Assembly (NCBI RefSeq): GCF_038024105.1
Contig: NZ_CP150661.1
Location: 62,001-126,000, forward strand
Reading direction: 5' to 3'
Length of the DNA: 64,000 bases
Source of the DNA: Polaribacter butkevichii
Lineage (GTDB): Bacteria > Bacteroidota > Bacteroidia > Flavobacteriales > Flavobacteriaceae
Shown: positions 45,372 to 53,752 of the stretch, piece after piece
Layout of the letters: every line of letters starts with the position of its first letter
How positions within the stretch are numbered: the stretch's first letter is position 1
Made by a program: the position numbers and the translations under genes
The notes under the pieces: model-generated
What the model saw: only the letters and a program-made list of their open reading frames with translations
The model's database searches: none
Told to the model about the DNA's origin: nothing

Positions 45372-48300
45372 ATGACAAACAAAACCATCTTTTTAGGAAA
45401 AAACAAAGCAGACTTTCAAGCACAAGAAGTGAAAGGAGAAATGATAAATTTTGACAATGAAGTTTATTATAAAATTGCAAACAGTAATGAAATGAGACCC
45501 TTCTTTATGAGTATTGTTTCAGACTCAAATCATTGGATGTTTATTTCTAGTAATGGAGGTCTTACGGCTGGTAGAAAAAATAGTGAATATTCTCTTTTTC
45601 CGTATTATACGGATGATAAAATTACGGAATCTGCAGATGTAACAGGAAGTAAATCTATTTTTCAGGTTTCTAAAAATGGAAACATTTATTTATGGGAGCC
45701 TTTTTCTCAAAGACAAATTGGGTTGTATAAAACCAAACAAAACTTATATAAAAATAGTTTTGGTAATAAAGTTATTTTCGAAGAAATTAATGAAGATTTA
45801 GAGGTAACTTTTAGATATCAATGGAGTTCTTCTGACAAATTCGGATTTGTAAAAAAATCTACCTTAATTAATAATTCTTCAGATAAAATACAAATTACAT
45901 TTTTAGATGGTTTACAAAATATTATTCCTTCGGATGTAGAAACAGATTTACAAAACTCTCGCAGTAATTTAGTAGATGCTTATAAAAAGAGTGAATTACA
46001 AACAGAAGCTGGTTTAGGTATTTATGCATTAAGTGCAATTATTGTTGATAAAGCAGAACCAAGTGAAGCTTTAAAAGCAAATATCGTTTGGTCTTTAGGT
46101 ATTAAAAATCCTACTCATTTATTATCATCATTACAATTAGATAATTTTAGAAGAGGAAAAGAGGTACATCAAGAAGTAGATGTAAAAGCAGAAAAAGGGG
46201 CTTATTTTATTAGTGCAGATTTAGAATTATCAGCAAATGAAACTAAAGAATGGAGTTTTATTGCGAATGTAAATCAAACGATAGGCGATATTCAAATAAT
46301 TTCTAAGGCGATTTTAAATGATGAAAATTTATATGAAAGTATTTTAGAAGATATTGAATTAGGAACTAAAAACTTAATTGCTTTAACAGGTGCTGCAGAT
46401 GGTTTGCAAGTAACAAACGATCCTTTAGTAAACACAAGACATTTTGCAAATACGCTTTTTAACTTAATGCGTGGTGGTACTTTTGATGATGATTATAAGA
46501 TTGAGAAAGAAGATTTTATAAAATACATTGCAAAGGCAAATAAAAAAGTCATCAAGAAAAAAGAAGAATTGTTAAATGACTTACCAGAGGAATTTACATT
46601 AAATACCATTCTTGAAATTGCAGAGAACGATGAAGATAAAAACTTTAAAAGACTTTGTTTTGAATATTTACCATTAAAATTTAGTAGAAGACACGGTGAT
46701 CCAAGTAGACCTTGGAACAAGTTTTCTATCAACACAAAAAATGAAATTGATGGTTCTAAAATTTTAGATTATGAAGGGAACTGGCGTGATATTTTCCAGA
46801 ATTGGGAAACCTTAGCACATTCATATCCAGCCTTTATAGAAAGTATGATTCATAAGTTTTTAAATGCAACAACTTTTGATGGTTACAATCCGTATAGAGT
46901 TACCAAAGATGGTTTTGATTGGGAAACTATAGAAGAAAATGATCCTTGGTCTTACATTGGTTATTGGGGAGATCATCAAATAATTTACTTATTAAAATTC
47001 TTAGAATTTATAGAAAACCATTATCCTAATCAATTAGAAAAACGTTTTTCTGAAGATATTTTTGTGTACGCAAATGTGCCTTATAAAATTAAAGATTATC
47101 AAAGTATACTTAAAAACCCTAAAGATACCATTGATTTCGATTTTGAATTAGATGCTAAAATTCATCAAAAAAGAGAAGAATTAGGAGCTGATGGTGCTTT
47201 ATTAAGAGATGAAAATTTCTTTATTTATAAAGTTAATTTAATAGAAAAATTATTAGCAACTGTATTAGCAAAAGTATCCAACTTCATCCCAGAAGGAGGT
47301 ATTTGGATGAATACGCAACGTCCGGAATGGAATGACGCTAACAACGCTTTAGTTGGTAACGGAGTTTCTATGGTAACATTAAATTACTTAAATAGATTTA
47401 TCAATTTCTTCGAAAAAGTAGTTACGAAATCAACCACAGAAGAAGTTGAAATTTCATCTGAATTGGCAACATTCTTTAATGAAGTTGTGTCGACTTTCAA
47501 TCAAAATAAAAACATCCTTTCAGGGAATGTTTCAGATACTGAGAGAAAAACTGTTTTAGATGGTTTAGGTGAAGCAGGAAGTGTATTTAGAACTGCAATT
47601 TATGAAAACGGATTTTCTAGTGATAGAAGTACAATTTCTAAAACAGAATTGTTAGCATTTTTTACCATTACAAAGCAATATTTAGAGCATACTATTAAAG
47701 GAAACAAACGTGCAGATAATTTATATCATTCATACAATTTAATGACAATTAAGAATGATAAAGAGGTGTCTATTTCTTATTTACCAGAAATGTTAGAAGG
47801 GCAAGTTGCTGTTTTAAGTGCTGGATATTTATCGTCAAAAGAAGCTTTAAAAGTTTTAGACGGAATGAAAGCAAGTGCGTTGTTTAGAGAAGATCAATAC
47901 AGTTATATTTTATATCCGAATAAAGATTTACCACGTTTTGATGAGAAAAATGTGATTTCTAAAGAAGCTGTAAAAAACTCAAAATTACTGTCAAAATTAA
48001 TTAGTGATGGAAACACGCAAATCATTACTAAAGATGTCTTAGGCAATTACCATTTTAATGCAAACTTTAATAATGCCAATAGTCTAAAAGGAGCTTTTAA
48101 AGAATTACCAGAAACGTATTCAGATTTAATTGAAAACGAATCTGATTTGTTGCTAGAAACTTTTGAAGGAGTCTTTAATCACAAAGCATTTACAGGTCGT
48201 TCAGGTACTTTCTTTGGCTATGAAGGGTTAGGTTCTATTTATTGGCATATGGTTTCAAAACTATTATTAGCGGTTCAAGAAAATTGCTTGTTAGCGGTTA

Positions 48301-48830
48301 AAAATAAGGAAGATGAAGCTGTAATTGGTCAATTATTAGATCATTATTATGAAATTCAAGCAGGAATTGGTGTGCATAAATCACCAGAATTATATGGTGC
48401 ATTTCCAACAGATCCATATTCTCATACACCAGGAGGAAAAGGAGCGCAACAACCAGGAATGACAGGTCAGGTTAAAGAAGATGTGTTAAGCAGAATTGGT
48501 GAATTAGGTGTTTTTGTAAAAGAAGGTAAAATCATTTTCAATCCAAGATTATTAAGAGGTAGTGAGTTTATCAAAGCTCCAAAAACTTTTAAGTATACAT
48601 CAATTAGCAAAGAAGCAAAATCAATTGAATTAAAAGAAAATTCACTTTGTTTTACCTATTGTCAAGTACCTATTATTTATAAAAATAGAGGAGAAGAAAG
48701 TGTAACAATCTTTTTTACAAACGGAAAAATAACAACATCAGAAATCTTAATTCTTAACAGTACTATTTCTAAAATGATGTTTGAAAGAACAGGTGAAATA
48801 GATAGAATAGAGGTTTCAGTAAAAAAATAA
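45372..48830 (+). CDS. GH149-like beta-1,3-oligoglucan phosphorylase (cytoplasmic)
   Basis: The 1152-residue protein has no signal peptide and shows the architecture of GH94/GH149 phosphorylases. The N-terminal beta-sandwich contains the segment PFFMSIVSDSNHWMFISSNG and the (alpha/alpha)6 barrel holds GDHQIIYLLKFLEF. The catalytic region RPEWNDANNALVGNGVSMVTL matches the DWND motif of GH94, so Asp655 is the expected general acid. The length fits GH149, far above GH94 cellobiose phosphorylases. By family it should split beta-1,3-gluco-oligosaccharides with phosphate to alpha-glucose-1-phosphate. The flanking GH16, GH17 and GH30 genes support laminarin oligomers as substrate. Confidence 0.82.
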   Translation: MTNKTIFLGKNKADFQAQEVKGEMINFDNEVYYKIANSNEMRPFFMSIVSDSNHWMFISSNGGLTAGRKNSEYSLFPYYTDDKITESADVTGSKSIFQVSKNGNIYLWEPFSQRQIGLYKTKQNLYKNSFGNKVIFEEINEDLEVTFRYQWSSSDKFGFVKKSTLINNSSDKIQITFLDGLQNIIPSDVETDLQNSRSNLVDAYKKSELQTEAGLGIYALSAIIVDKAEPSEALKANIVWSLGIKNPTHLLSSLQLDNFRRGKEVHQEVDVKAEKGAYFISADLELSANETKEWSFIANVNQTIGDIQIISKAILNDENLYESILEDIELGTKNLIALTGAADGLQVTNDPLVNTRHFANTLFNLMRGGTFDDDYKIEKEDFIKYIAKANKKVIKKKEELLNDLPEEFTLNTILEIAENDEDKNFKRLCFEYLPLKFSRRHGDPSRPWNKFSINTKNEIDGSKILDYEGNWRDIFQNWETLAHSYPAFIESMIHKFLNATTFDGYNPYRVTKDGFDWETIEENDPWSYIGYWGDHQIIYLLKFLEFIENHYPNQLEKRFSEDIFVYANVPYKIKDYQSILKNPKDTIDFDFELDAKIHQKREELGADGALLRDENFFIYKVNLIEKLLATVLAKVSNFIPEGGIWMNTQRPEWNDANNALVGNGVSMVTLNYLNRFINFFEKVVTKSTTEEVEISSELATFFNEVVSTFNQNKNILSGNVSDTERKTVLDGLGEAGSVFRTAIYENGFSSDRSTISKTELLAFFTITKQYLEHTIKGNKRADNLYHSYNLMTIKNDKEVSISYLPEMLEGQVAVLSAGYLSSKEALKVLDGMKASALFREDQYSYILYPNKDLPRFDEKNVISKEAVKNSKLLSKLISDGNTQIITKDVLGNYHFNANFNNANSLKGAFKELPETYSDLIENESDLLLETFEGVFNHKAFTGRSGTFFGYEGLGSIYWHMVSKLLLAVQENCLLAVKNKEDEAVIGQLLDHYYEIQAGIGVHKSPELYGAFPTDPYSHTPGGKGAQQPGMTGQVKEDVLSRIGELGVFVKEGKIIFNPRLLRGSEFIKAPKTFKYTSISKEAKSIELKENSLCFTYCQVPIIYKNRGEESVTIFFTNGKITTSEILILNSTISKMMFERTGEIDRIEVSVKK

Positions 48831-48857
48831 TTGATAAAAAAATTAAAAGATAGATTC

Positions 48858-48922
48858 CACCTGCAAGGTCTTTTTTTCCTTGTAGGTGTTAAGAATAAAG
48901 ACTAACAAGGTTTTAAAACCTT
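48858..48922. repeat. Third pair of palindromic 'CCTGCAAGG' elements (R5, R5b)
   Basis: R5 (48858-48888) has arms CACCTGCAAGG and CCTTGTAGGTG with T8 in the loop. R5b (48907-48922) is the perfect palindrome AAGGTTTTAAAACCTT. They occupy the gap between the phosphorylase and GH17, extending the family into the laminarin locus. Confidence 0.85.
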
Positions 48923-48951
48923 TCAAAAAAAACGATTTTAAACATCAAAAT

Positions 48952-50226
48952 ATGAATTCAATTTTTAAAATATCCTTTGTAATTATTGTGTTTATTTTTT
49001 GCGTTAGCTGTACTTCTAAAGTGAAGTTAAAAGAAGTGAAAAAAGTTGTAACAGCTGCCGAAATATTAGGAAATCCTGATTATTTAGCCATCTCTTATGG
49101 AGGTTATAGAGAGAAATATAGAGAAGACAATCAACCTACAATTTCTCAATTAAAAGAAGATTTAAAGTTGATGCATGCTATGGGGATTCGCATTTTAAGA
49201 ACCTATAATGTGCAACCAAAATTACCACATGCAGCAAATGTTTTAGAAGCCATTCATCAACTTAAAAAAGAAGATGCAAATTTTGAAATGTATGTAATGT
49301 TGGGCGCTTGGATAGATTGTTTAAATGCTTGGACAGACAAAGAGCCAAATCATAATCTAGAAAGTCCAGAAAATGAAGGAGAAATAGCAAGAGCAGTCGC
49401 CTTGGCAAACAAATACCCAGAGATTGTAAAAGTAATTTCGGTGGGTAATGAAGCGATGGTAAAATGGGCAGCAAGTTATTTTGTACAACCGAATGTGATT
49501 TTAAAATGGGTAAATCACCTGCAAGATTTAAAGAAAAATAGCAAGTTGGCTAAAGATGTTTGGATTACAAGTTCAGACGATTTTTCTTGTTGGGGTGGCG
49601 GAGATTCAATTTATCATACAGAAGATTTAGAAAAATTGATAAAAGCCGTAGATTATATTTCTGCACATACGTATCCATATCATAATTCGCACCACAATTC
49701 AGAATTTTGGAAAGTACCCGATAATGAGTTGCATTTATCAGACATAGAAAAAATTGATGCAGCCATGTTAAGGTCTAAAAAGTTTGCCATAAAGCAATAT
49801 AATGCTGTAAAAAGTTATATGAAAAGCTTGGGCGTAAACAAACCTGTTCATATTGGCGAAACAGGTTGGGCAACGATTTCTAACGGCTATTATGGCGCAC
49901 AAGGCTCTAGAGCAACAGACGAATACAAGCAAGGTTTGTATTATAATAGTTTGCGAGAATGGACTAATAAAGAAGGGATTTCTTGTTTCTATTTTGAAGC
50001 TTTTGATGAACAATGGAAAGATGCTGAAAATGCAAATGGTTCAGAAAATCATTTTGGTTTAATCACTTTAAAAGGAGAAGCTAAATATGCGCTTTGGAAT
50101 TTGGTTGATAAAGGTGTTTTTAAAGGTTTAACAAGAAATGGACAACCAATTACAAAAACATATAATGGAAATAAAGAAGCGTTGATGAAAGACGTTTTTG
50201 TTCCGAATACAGACTATAAAAAATAA
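48952..50226 (+). CDS. GH17 beta-1,3-glucanase lipoprotein
   Basis: The 424-residue lipoprotein is a retaining beta-1,3-glucan hydrolase of family GH17. After the lipoprotein signal (VIIVFIFCVSC) comes a single barrel with YLAISYGGYREKYRE and the acid/base Glu167 in SVGNEAMVKWA. The nucleophile is Glu303 in IGETGWAT, which is the GH17 hallmark. I use ATG 48952, at the signal peptide. The frame is open upstream to a GTG at 48886, but those residues lie across palindrome R5b and do not look like a signal. It ends 5 bp before the GH30 gene. Confidence 0.93.
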   Translation: MNSIFKISFVIIVFIFCVSCTSKVKLKEVKKVVTAAEILGNPDYLAISYGGYREKYREDNQPTISQLKEDLKLMHAMGIRILRTYNVQPKLPHAANVLEAIHQLKKEDANFEMYVMLGAWIDCLNAWTDKEPNHNLESPENEGEIARAVALANKYPEIVKVISVGNEAMVKWAASYFVQPNVILKWVNHLQDLKKNSKLAKDVWITSSDDFSCWGGGDSIYHTEDLEKLIKAVDYISAHTYPYHNSHHNSEFWKVPDNELHLSDIEKIDAAMLRSKKFAIKQYNAVKSYMKSLGVNKPVHIGETGWATISNGYYGAQGSRATDEYKQGLYYNSLREWTNKEGISCFYFEAFDEQWKDAENANGSENHFGLITLKGEAKYALWNLVDKGVFKGLTRNGQPITKTYNGNKEALMKDVFVPNTDYKK

Positions 50227-50231
50227 AAACA

Positions 50232-51728
50232 ATGAAAACAAAATTCTATTTTCTAACACTTTTTTTAATAGCGATGATTAGTTGTACGCAAGTTGATAAC
50301 AAACTAAATGTAACTGTTTATGAAACCTCTGAAGCAGGGAATAAATTAACACCTATTTCAACGTTTACTTCGGATGAAAATGCATCAATAATAACTTTAA
50401 ACCCTAAAGAGACGTTTCAAACAATTACTGGTTTTGGTGGTGCTTTTACAGAATCATCAGCATATTTATTAAATAAATTAAGTAAAAAAAATAGAGATAC
50501 TATTTTACAAGCTTATTTTGCTGAAGATGGTGCCAATTATTCGTTAACAAGAACACACATGAACTCTTGTGATTTTTCTCTCAATCAGTATTCCTATTCT
50601 CCTGTAGCAGAGGATATGGAGTTAGAACACTTTACAATTAAGGAAGATATGGACGATTTAATTCCGATGATAAAAGATGCTATGAAAGTGTCTAAAGACG
50701 GATTTAAAATTTTTGCTTCACCTTGGACAGCCGCTCCTTGGATGAAAGATAATAAGAAATGGGTTGGCGGTAAATTATTACCAAAATACTATGATACTTG
50801 GGCATTATTCTTTTCTAAATATGCAGATGCTTACAAAGAAGAAGGCATCGATATTTGGGGATTTACAGTAGAAAATGAACCGCACGGAAATGGAAATAAT
50901 TGGGAAAGTATGCATTATTCTCCAGAAGAAATGACGGAGTTTGTTCAGCATCACTTAGGTCCTAAATTAGAAGCAGATGGAAAAGGTGATCTTAAAATTT
51001 TAGGGTACGATCAAAATAGAGAAGGGTTAAAAGAATGGGTAGATGTTATGTTTAAAGATGAAGCTTCCTCTAAATACTATGATGGAACGGCCATACATTG
51101 GTACGAAAGTACCTATGAAGTTTTTCCGGAAGCGTTGCAATATGCACATAACAAAGCACCAAATAAATACTTAATAGAAACAGAAGGTTGTATCGATTCT
51201 CAGGTTCCAGTTTGGCAAGATGACGCTTGGTATTGGAAAAAAGAAGCAACAGATTGGGGTTGGGATTGGGCACCAGAAAAAGACAAACATTTACATCCAA
51301 AATATGCACCAGTTAACAGATATGCAAGAGATATTATTGGTTGCCTAAATAATTGGGTAGATGGTTGGGTAGATTGGAATATGGTTTTAGATACAAAAGG
51401 AGGTCCAAACTGGTTCGAGAATTGGTGTGTGGCTCCCGTAATTGTAGACCCTGCAAAAGATGCCGTTTATTTTACGCCACTTTATTACACAATGGCTCAT
51501 TTTAGTAAATACATAAGACCAGAGGCAAAAGTAATTGGTTTAGAAAATTCAGATAAAGAATTGCAAGTTACGGCAGCACAAAACACAGACGGTTCTATTG
51601 CTGTGGTTGTTTTTAATGAAGGGAAAACAAAAAAGAGTTTCAAGTTACTTTTAGGAGAAAAAGAAACCCTTGTAAATATAGATGCACAAGCATTACAAAC
51701 CATTATGGTATCAACTATTAAAAACTAA
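50232..51728 (+). CDS. GH30 beta-glucosidase lipoprotein (probable beta-1,6 branch remover)
   Basis: The 498-residue enzyme has a lipoprotein signal (LFLIAMISC) and the GH30 layout of a (beta/alpha)8 barrel with a beta-sandwich. Family signs are QTITGFGGAFTESSAYLLN, the acid/base Glu216 in TVENEPHG, the nucleophile Glu318 in IETEGC, and SPWTAAPWMK. It resembles GH30 subfamily 1/3 exo-beta-1,6-glucosidases and glucosylceramidases. Known laminarin loci of Flavobacteriia contain such enzymes, which trim beta-1,6 side chains. It lies between GH17 and the transporter with gaps of 5 and 6 bp. Confidence 0.92.
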   Translation: MKTKFYFLTLFLIAMISCTQVDNKLNVTVYETSEAGNKLTPISTFTSDENASIITLNPKETFQTITGFGGAFTESSAYLLNKLSKKNRDTILQAYFAEDGANYSLTRTHMNSCDFSLNQYSYSPVAEDMELEHFTIKEDMDDLIPMIKDAMKVSKDGFKIFASPWTAAPWMKDNKKWVGGKLLPKYYDTWALFFSKYADAYKEEGIDIWGFTVENEPHGNGNNWESMHYSPEEMTEFVQHHLGPKLEADGKGDLKILGYDQNREGLKEWVDVMFKDEASSKYYDGTAIHWYESTYEVFPEALQYAHNKAPNKYLIETEGCIDSQVPVWQDDAWYWKKEATDWGWDWAPEKDKHLHPKYAPVNRYARDIIGCLNNWVDGWVDWNMVLDTKGGPNWFENWCVAPVIVDPAKDAVYFTPLYYTMAHFSKYIRPEAKVIGLENSDKELQVTAAQNTDGSIAVVVFNEGKTKKSFKLLLGEKETLVNIDAQALQTIMVSTIKN

Positions 51729-51734
51729 AACATT

Positions 51735-53177
51735 ATGACTAAGACAAATTCATCTTCTAAAGTTCCGATGGGAAAAAAAATAGCATTCGGTTTGGGCATG
51801 TTGGCAAACCAAATGTTTCCGGCTGCTTTAGGTATTTTTATGGTGGTCTTAGTTAAAGACTTAGGTTTCCCAACTTGGATGTGGAGTATCTTGTATTTTC
51901 TTCCTCGTATTTTCGATTCTATTACAGATCCAATAATGGGGTTTATTTCAGACAATACCCGTTCTAAATATGGTAGAAGACGTCATTATGTTTTTATTGG
52001 TGCTATTATAATGGGTATTTCATTTGCATTAATGTGGCAACTTTATAGAGAAGATAGTTTAAATTATAATTTTGCTTATTATTTATTTTGGTCTTTGGTT
52101 TTCTATTTAGGCTTAACTATTTTTAGTGTTCCTTATGTGGCAATGGGCTATGAAATGAGCGATGATTTTCATGAGCGTACCAGCATTATGGCAGTATCTC
52201 AGTGGATTGGGCAATGGGCTTGGGTGTTAGCACCTTGGTTGTGGGTAATTATGTACGACCCTAATTGGTTTGATTCTGGAGATGTTGCAACAAGAACTTT
52301 GGCAATTTGGGTAGCTATTGTCTGTGCTTTATTAGCCATGGTACCCGCCATATTTTTAAAAGATAAATCTACTTTAGATGATGATAGTTTGGTGCCTTTA
52401 ACAATAAAAAACATTGGTGGTAGTCTTAGAGAAATATTAAAAGGTTTTAAAGAAGCCTTTAAAATTAAACAATTTAGAAAACTTTGTATAGCTACCTTCT
52501 TTATTTTTAATGCATTTAATACGGTTGCAGCTTTTTCTTTTTTTATCATTGTTTATTATTTGTTTAATGGTGATGCTGCCGCAGCTTGGATTTGGCCAAC
52601 ACTATTTGGTAGTGTAGGTGCTTTAATAACTACCTTTTTGGTGATACCTGTAGTTGCCAAAATATCTAAAGCAATGGGTAAAAAGAATGCTTTTTTAATT
52701 TCACAAGGAATTTCAATATTTGGATACATTTTATTGTGGTTTCTTTTTATACCAGGCAAACCCTATCTATTTTTGTTAGCGCTACCTTTTTTTTCTTTTG
52801 GTATAGGTGGTTTATTTACAATAATGATGTCTATGACCGCAGATATTTGCGATTTAGATGAATTAAATTTCGGACAAAGAAGAGAGGGGATTTTTGGCGC
52901 AATTTATTGGTGGATGGTAAAATTTGGTTTTGCCATTGCAGGTGGTTTAAGTGGCTTAATAATGCTTATGGTAGATTTTACACCAGATGCCGCTACGCAG
53001 CCAGAAGGAGCAGTTACTGGGTTAAGATTTTTCTTCTCTGTTTTTCCTATTTTAGGGACCGCAATTGCTATGTATATTATGAGAGATTACGATTTAACAG
53101 AAGAAAGAGCAATAGAAATTAGTGCAGAATTAAATAAAAGAAAAGCCTTAAAGCAAGAAACTTTAAAGAAAATATAA
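51735..53177 (+). CDS. GPH-family (MelB-type) sugar/cation symporter
   Basis: The 480-residue inner-membrane protein has about 12 hydrophobic helices. It matches the glycoside-pentoside-hexuronide:cation symporter group: the phrase PRIFDSITDPIMGFISDNTRS, a SKYGRRRHYVFIGAI loop, and the second-half motif MTADICDLDELNFGQRREG. It likely takes gluco-oligosaccharides or glucose from the periplasm to the cytoplasmic phosphorylase. It is the last gene of the GH17-GH30 block and is followed by a strong terminator at 53219. Confidence 0.9.
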   Translation: MTKTNSSSKVPMGKKIAFGLGMLANQMFPAALGIFMVVLVKDLGFPTWMWSILYFLPRIFDSITDPIMGFISDNTRSKYGRRRHYVFIGAIIMGISFALMWQLYREDSLNYNFAYYLFWSLVFYLGLTIFSVPYVAMGYEMSDDFHERTSIMAVSQWIGQWAWVLAPWLWVIMYDPNWFDSGDVATRTLAIWVAIVCALLAMVPAIFLKDKSTLDDDSLVPLTIKNIGGSLREILKGFKEAFKIKQFRKLCIATFFIFNAFNTVAAFSFFIIVYYLFNGDAAAAWIWPTLFGSVGALITTFLVIPVVAKISKAMGKKNAFLISQGISIFGYILLWFLFIPGKPYLFLLALPFFSFGIGGLFTIMMSMTADICDLDELNFGQRREGIFGAIYWWMVKFGFAIAGGLSGLIMLMVDFTPDAATQPEGAVTGLRFFFSVFPILGTAIAMYIMRDYDLTEERAIEISAELNKRKALKQETLKKI

Positions 53178-53218
53178 ATTAGCATATAGTATCAATGAAA
53201 CAACTTCTGTTTCTTTAT

Positions 53219-53256
53219 AAACGCTATAAATACTTGATATTTATAGCGTTTTTTTA
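53219..53256 (+). terminator. Strong intrinsic terminator of the laminarin operon
   Basis: AAACGCTATAAATA (53219-53232) and its complement (53238-53251) form a perfect 14-bp stem with a 5-nt loop, followed by a T run. It lies 42 bp past the transporter stop. Confidence 0.9.
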
Positions 53257-53752
53257 TGTTTTTTTAAGAAGTCCTTAAAACGTATCAAAATCAATCTATA
53301 TAAAGAGGTTGGTTATGGTTATAAGTATATTAATAACGAGTGTAACTTTCTTAATAGCTTTATATTATTAAGCTCTTAATAGTTTTTTTAGTGGTGTTAT
53401 CTTGTTGTTTATTAGGTTTTTAATATGTTTTTTTTGTGCTGTTGTTGTCCGTGTTTGGTTATTTATAGTCCTCTTTTTTTTTAATGCAGCTATACATCAA
53501 AAATTAGAACAACAACACTTACTATTTAAACAATACATTACCTATACAGTTGTAAAATAATGCTTATTTGTTGTCTTTTATTCATTCTTAATAATTTGCT
53601 ATTATTATGATGCTATCATTGCTTTTGTTGCTATTTTAATTCATTTTTTTATCATTTTTTTCAAACTGTATGTTTTTTGTTTAGGTCTAAAAAATCAATA
53701 TTGTATAGTTTAAGGTTAATATTGAATACACTAATTTAAAGAAATAACTATT
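53257..53752 (+). promoter_or_regulatory. Long leader/promoter region with tandem ATACA site and shared 15-bp box
   Basis: No gene is seen in these 496 bp, which are very A/T-rich with pyrimidine runs. Two ATACA half-sites stand 11 bp apart at 53533-53537 and 53544-53548, and an inverted copy (TTGTAT) lies at 53701-53706. The box TGTATGTTTTTTGTT at 53667-53681 repeats the one before the laminarin susC. The region is therefore a likely target of the same regulator. Confidence 0.5.

Noticed and set aside
20671..48922. CRISPR array from the repeated CAAGG palindromes
   Set aside because: Copies are kilobases apart, lack regular spacers and have no cas genes nearby.
48886..48951. GTG 48886 as start of the GH17 protein
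   Set aside because: The extension crosses palindrome R5b and moves the lipoprotein signal away from the N terminus.
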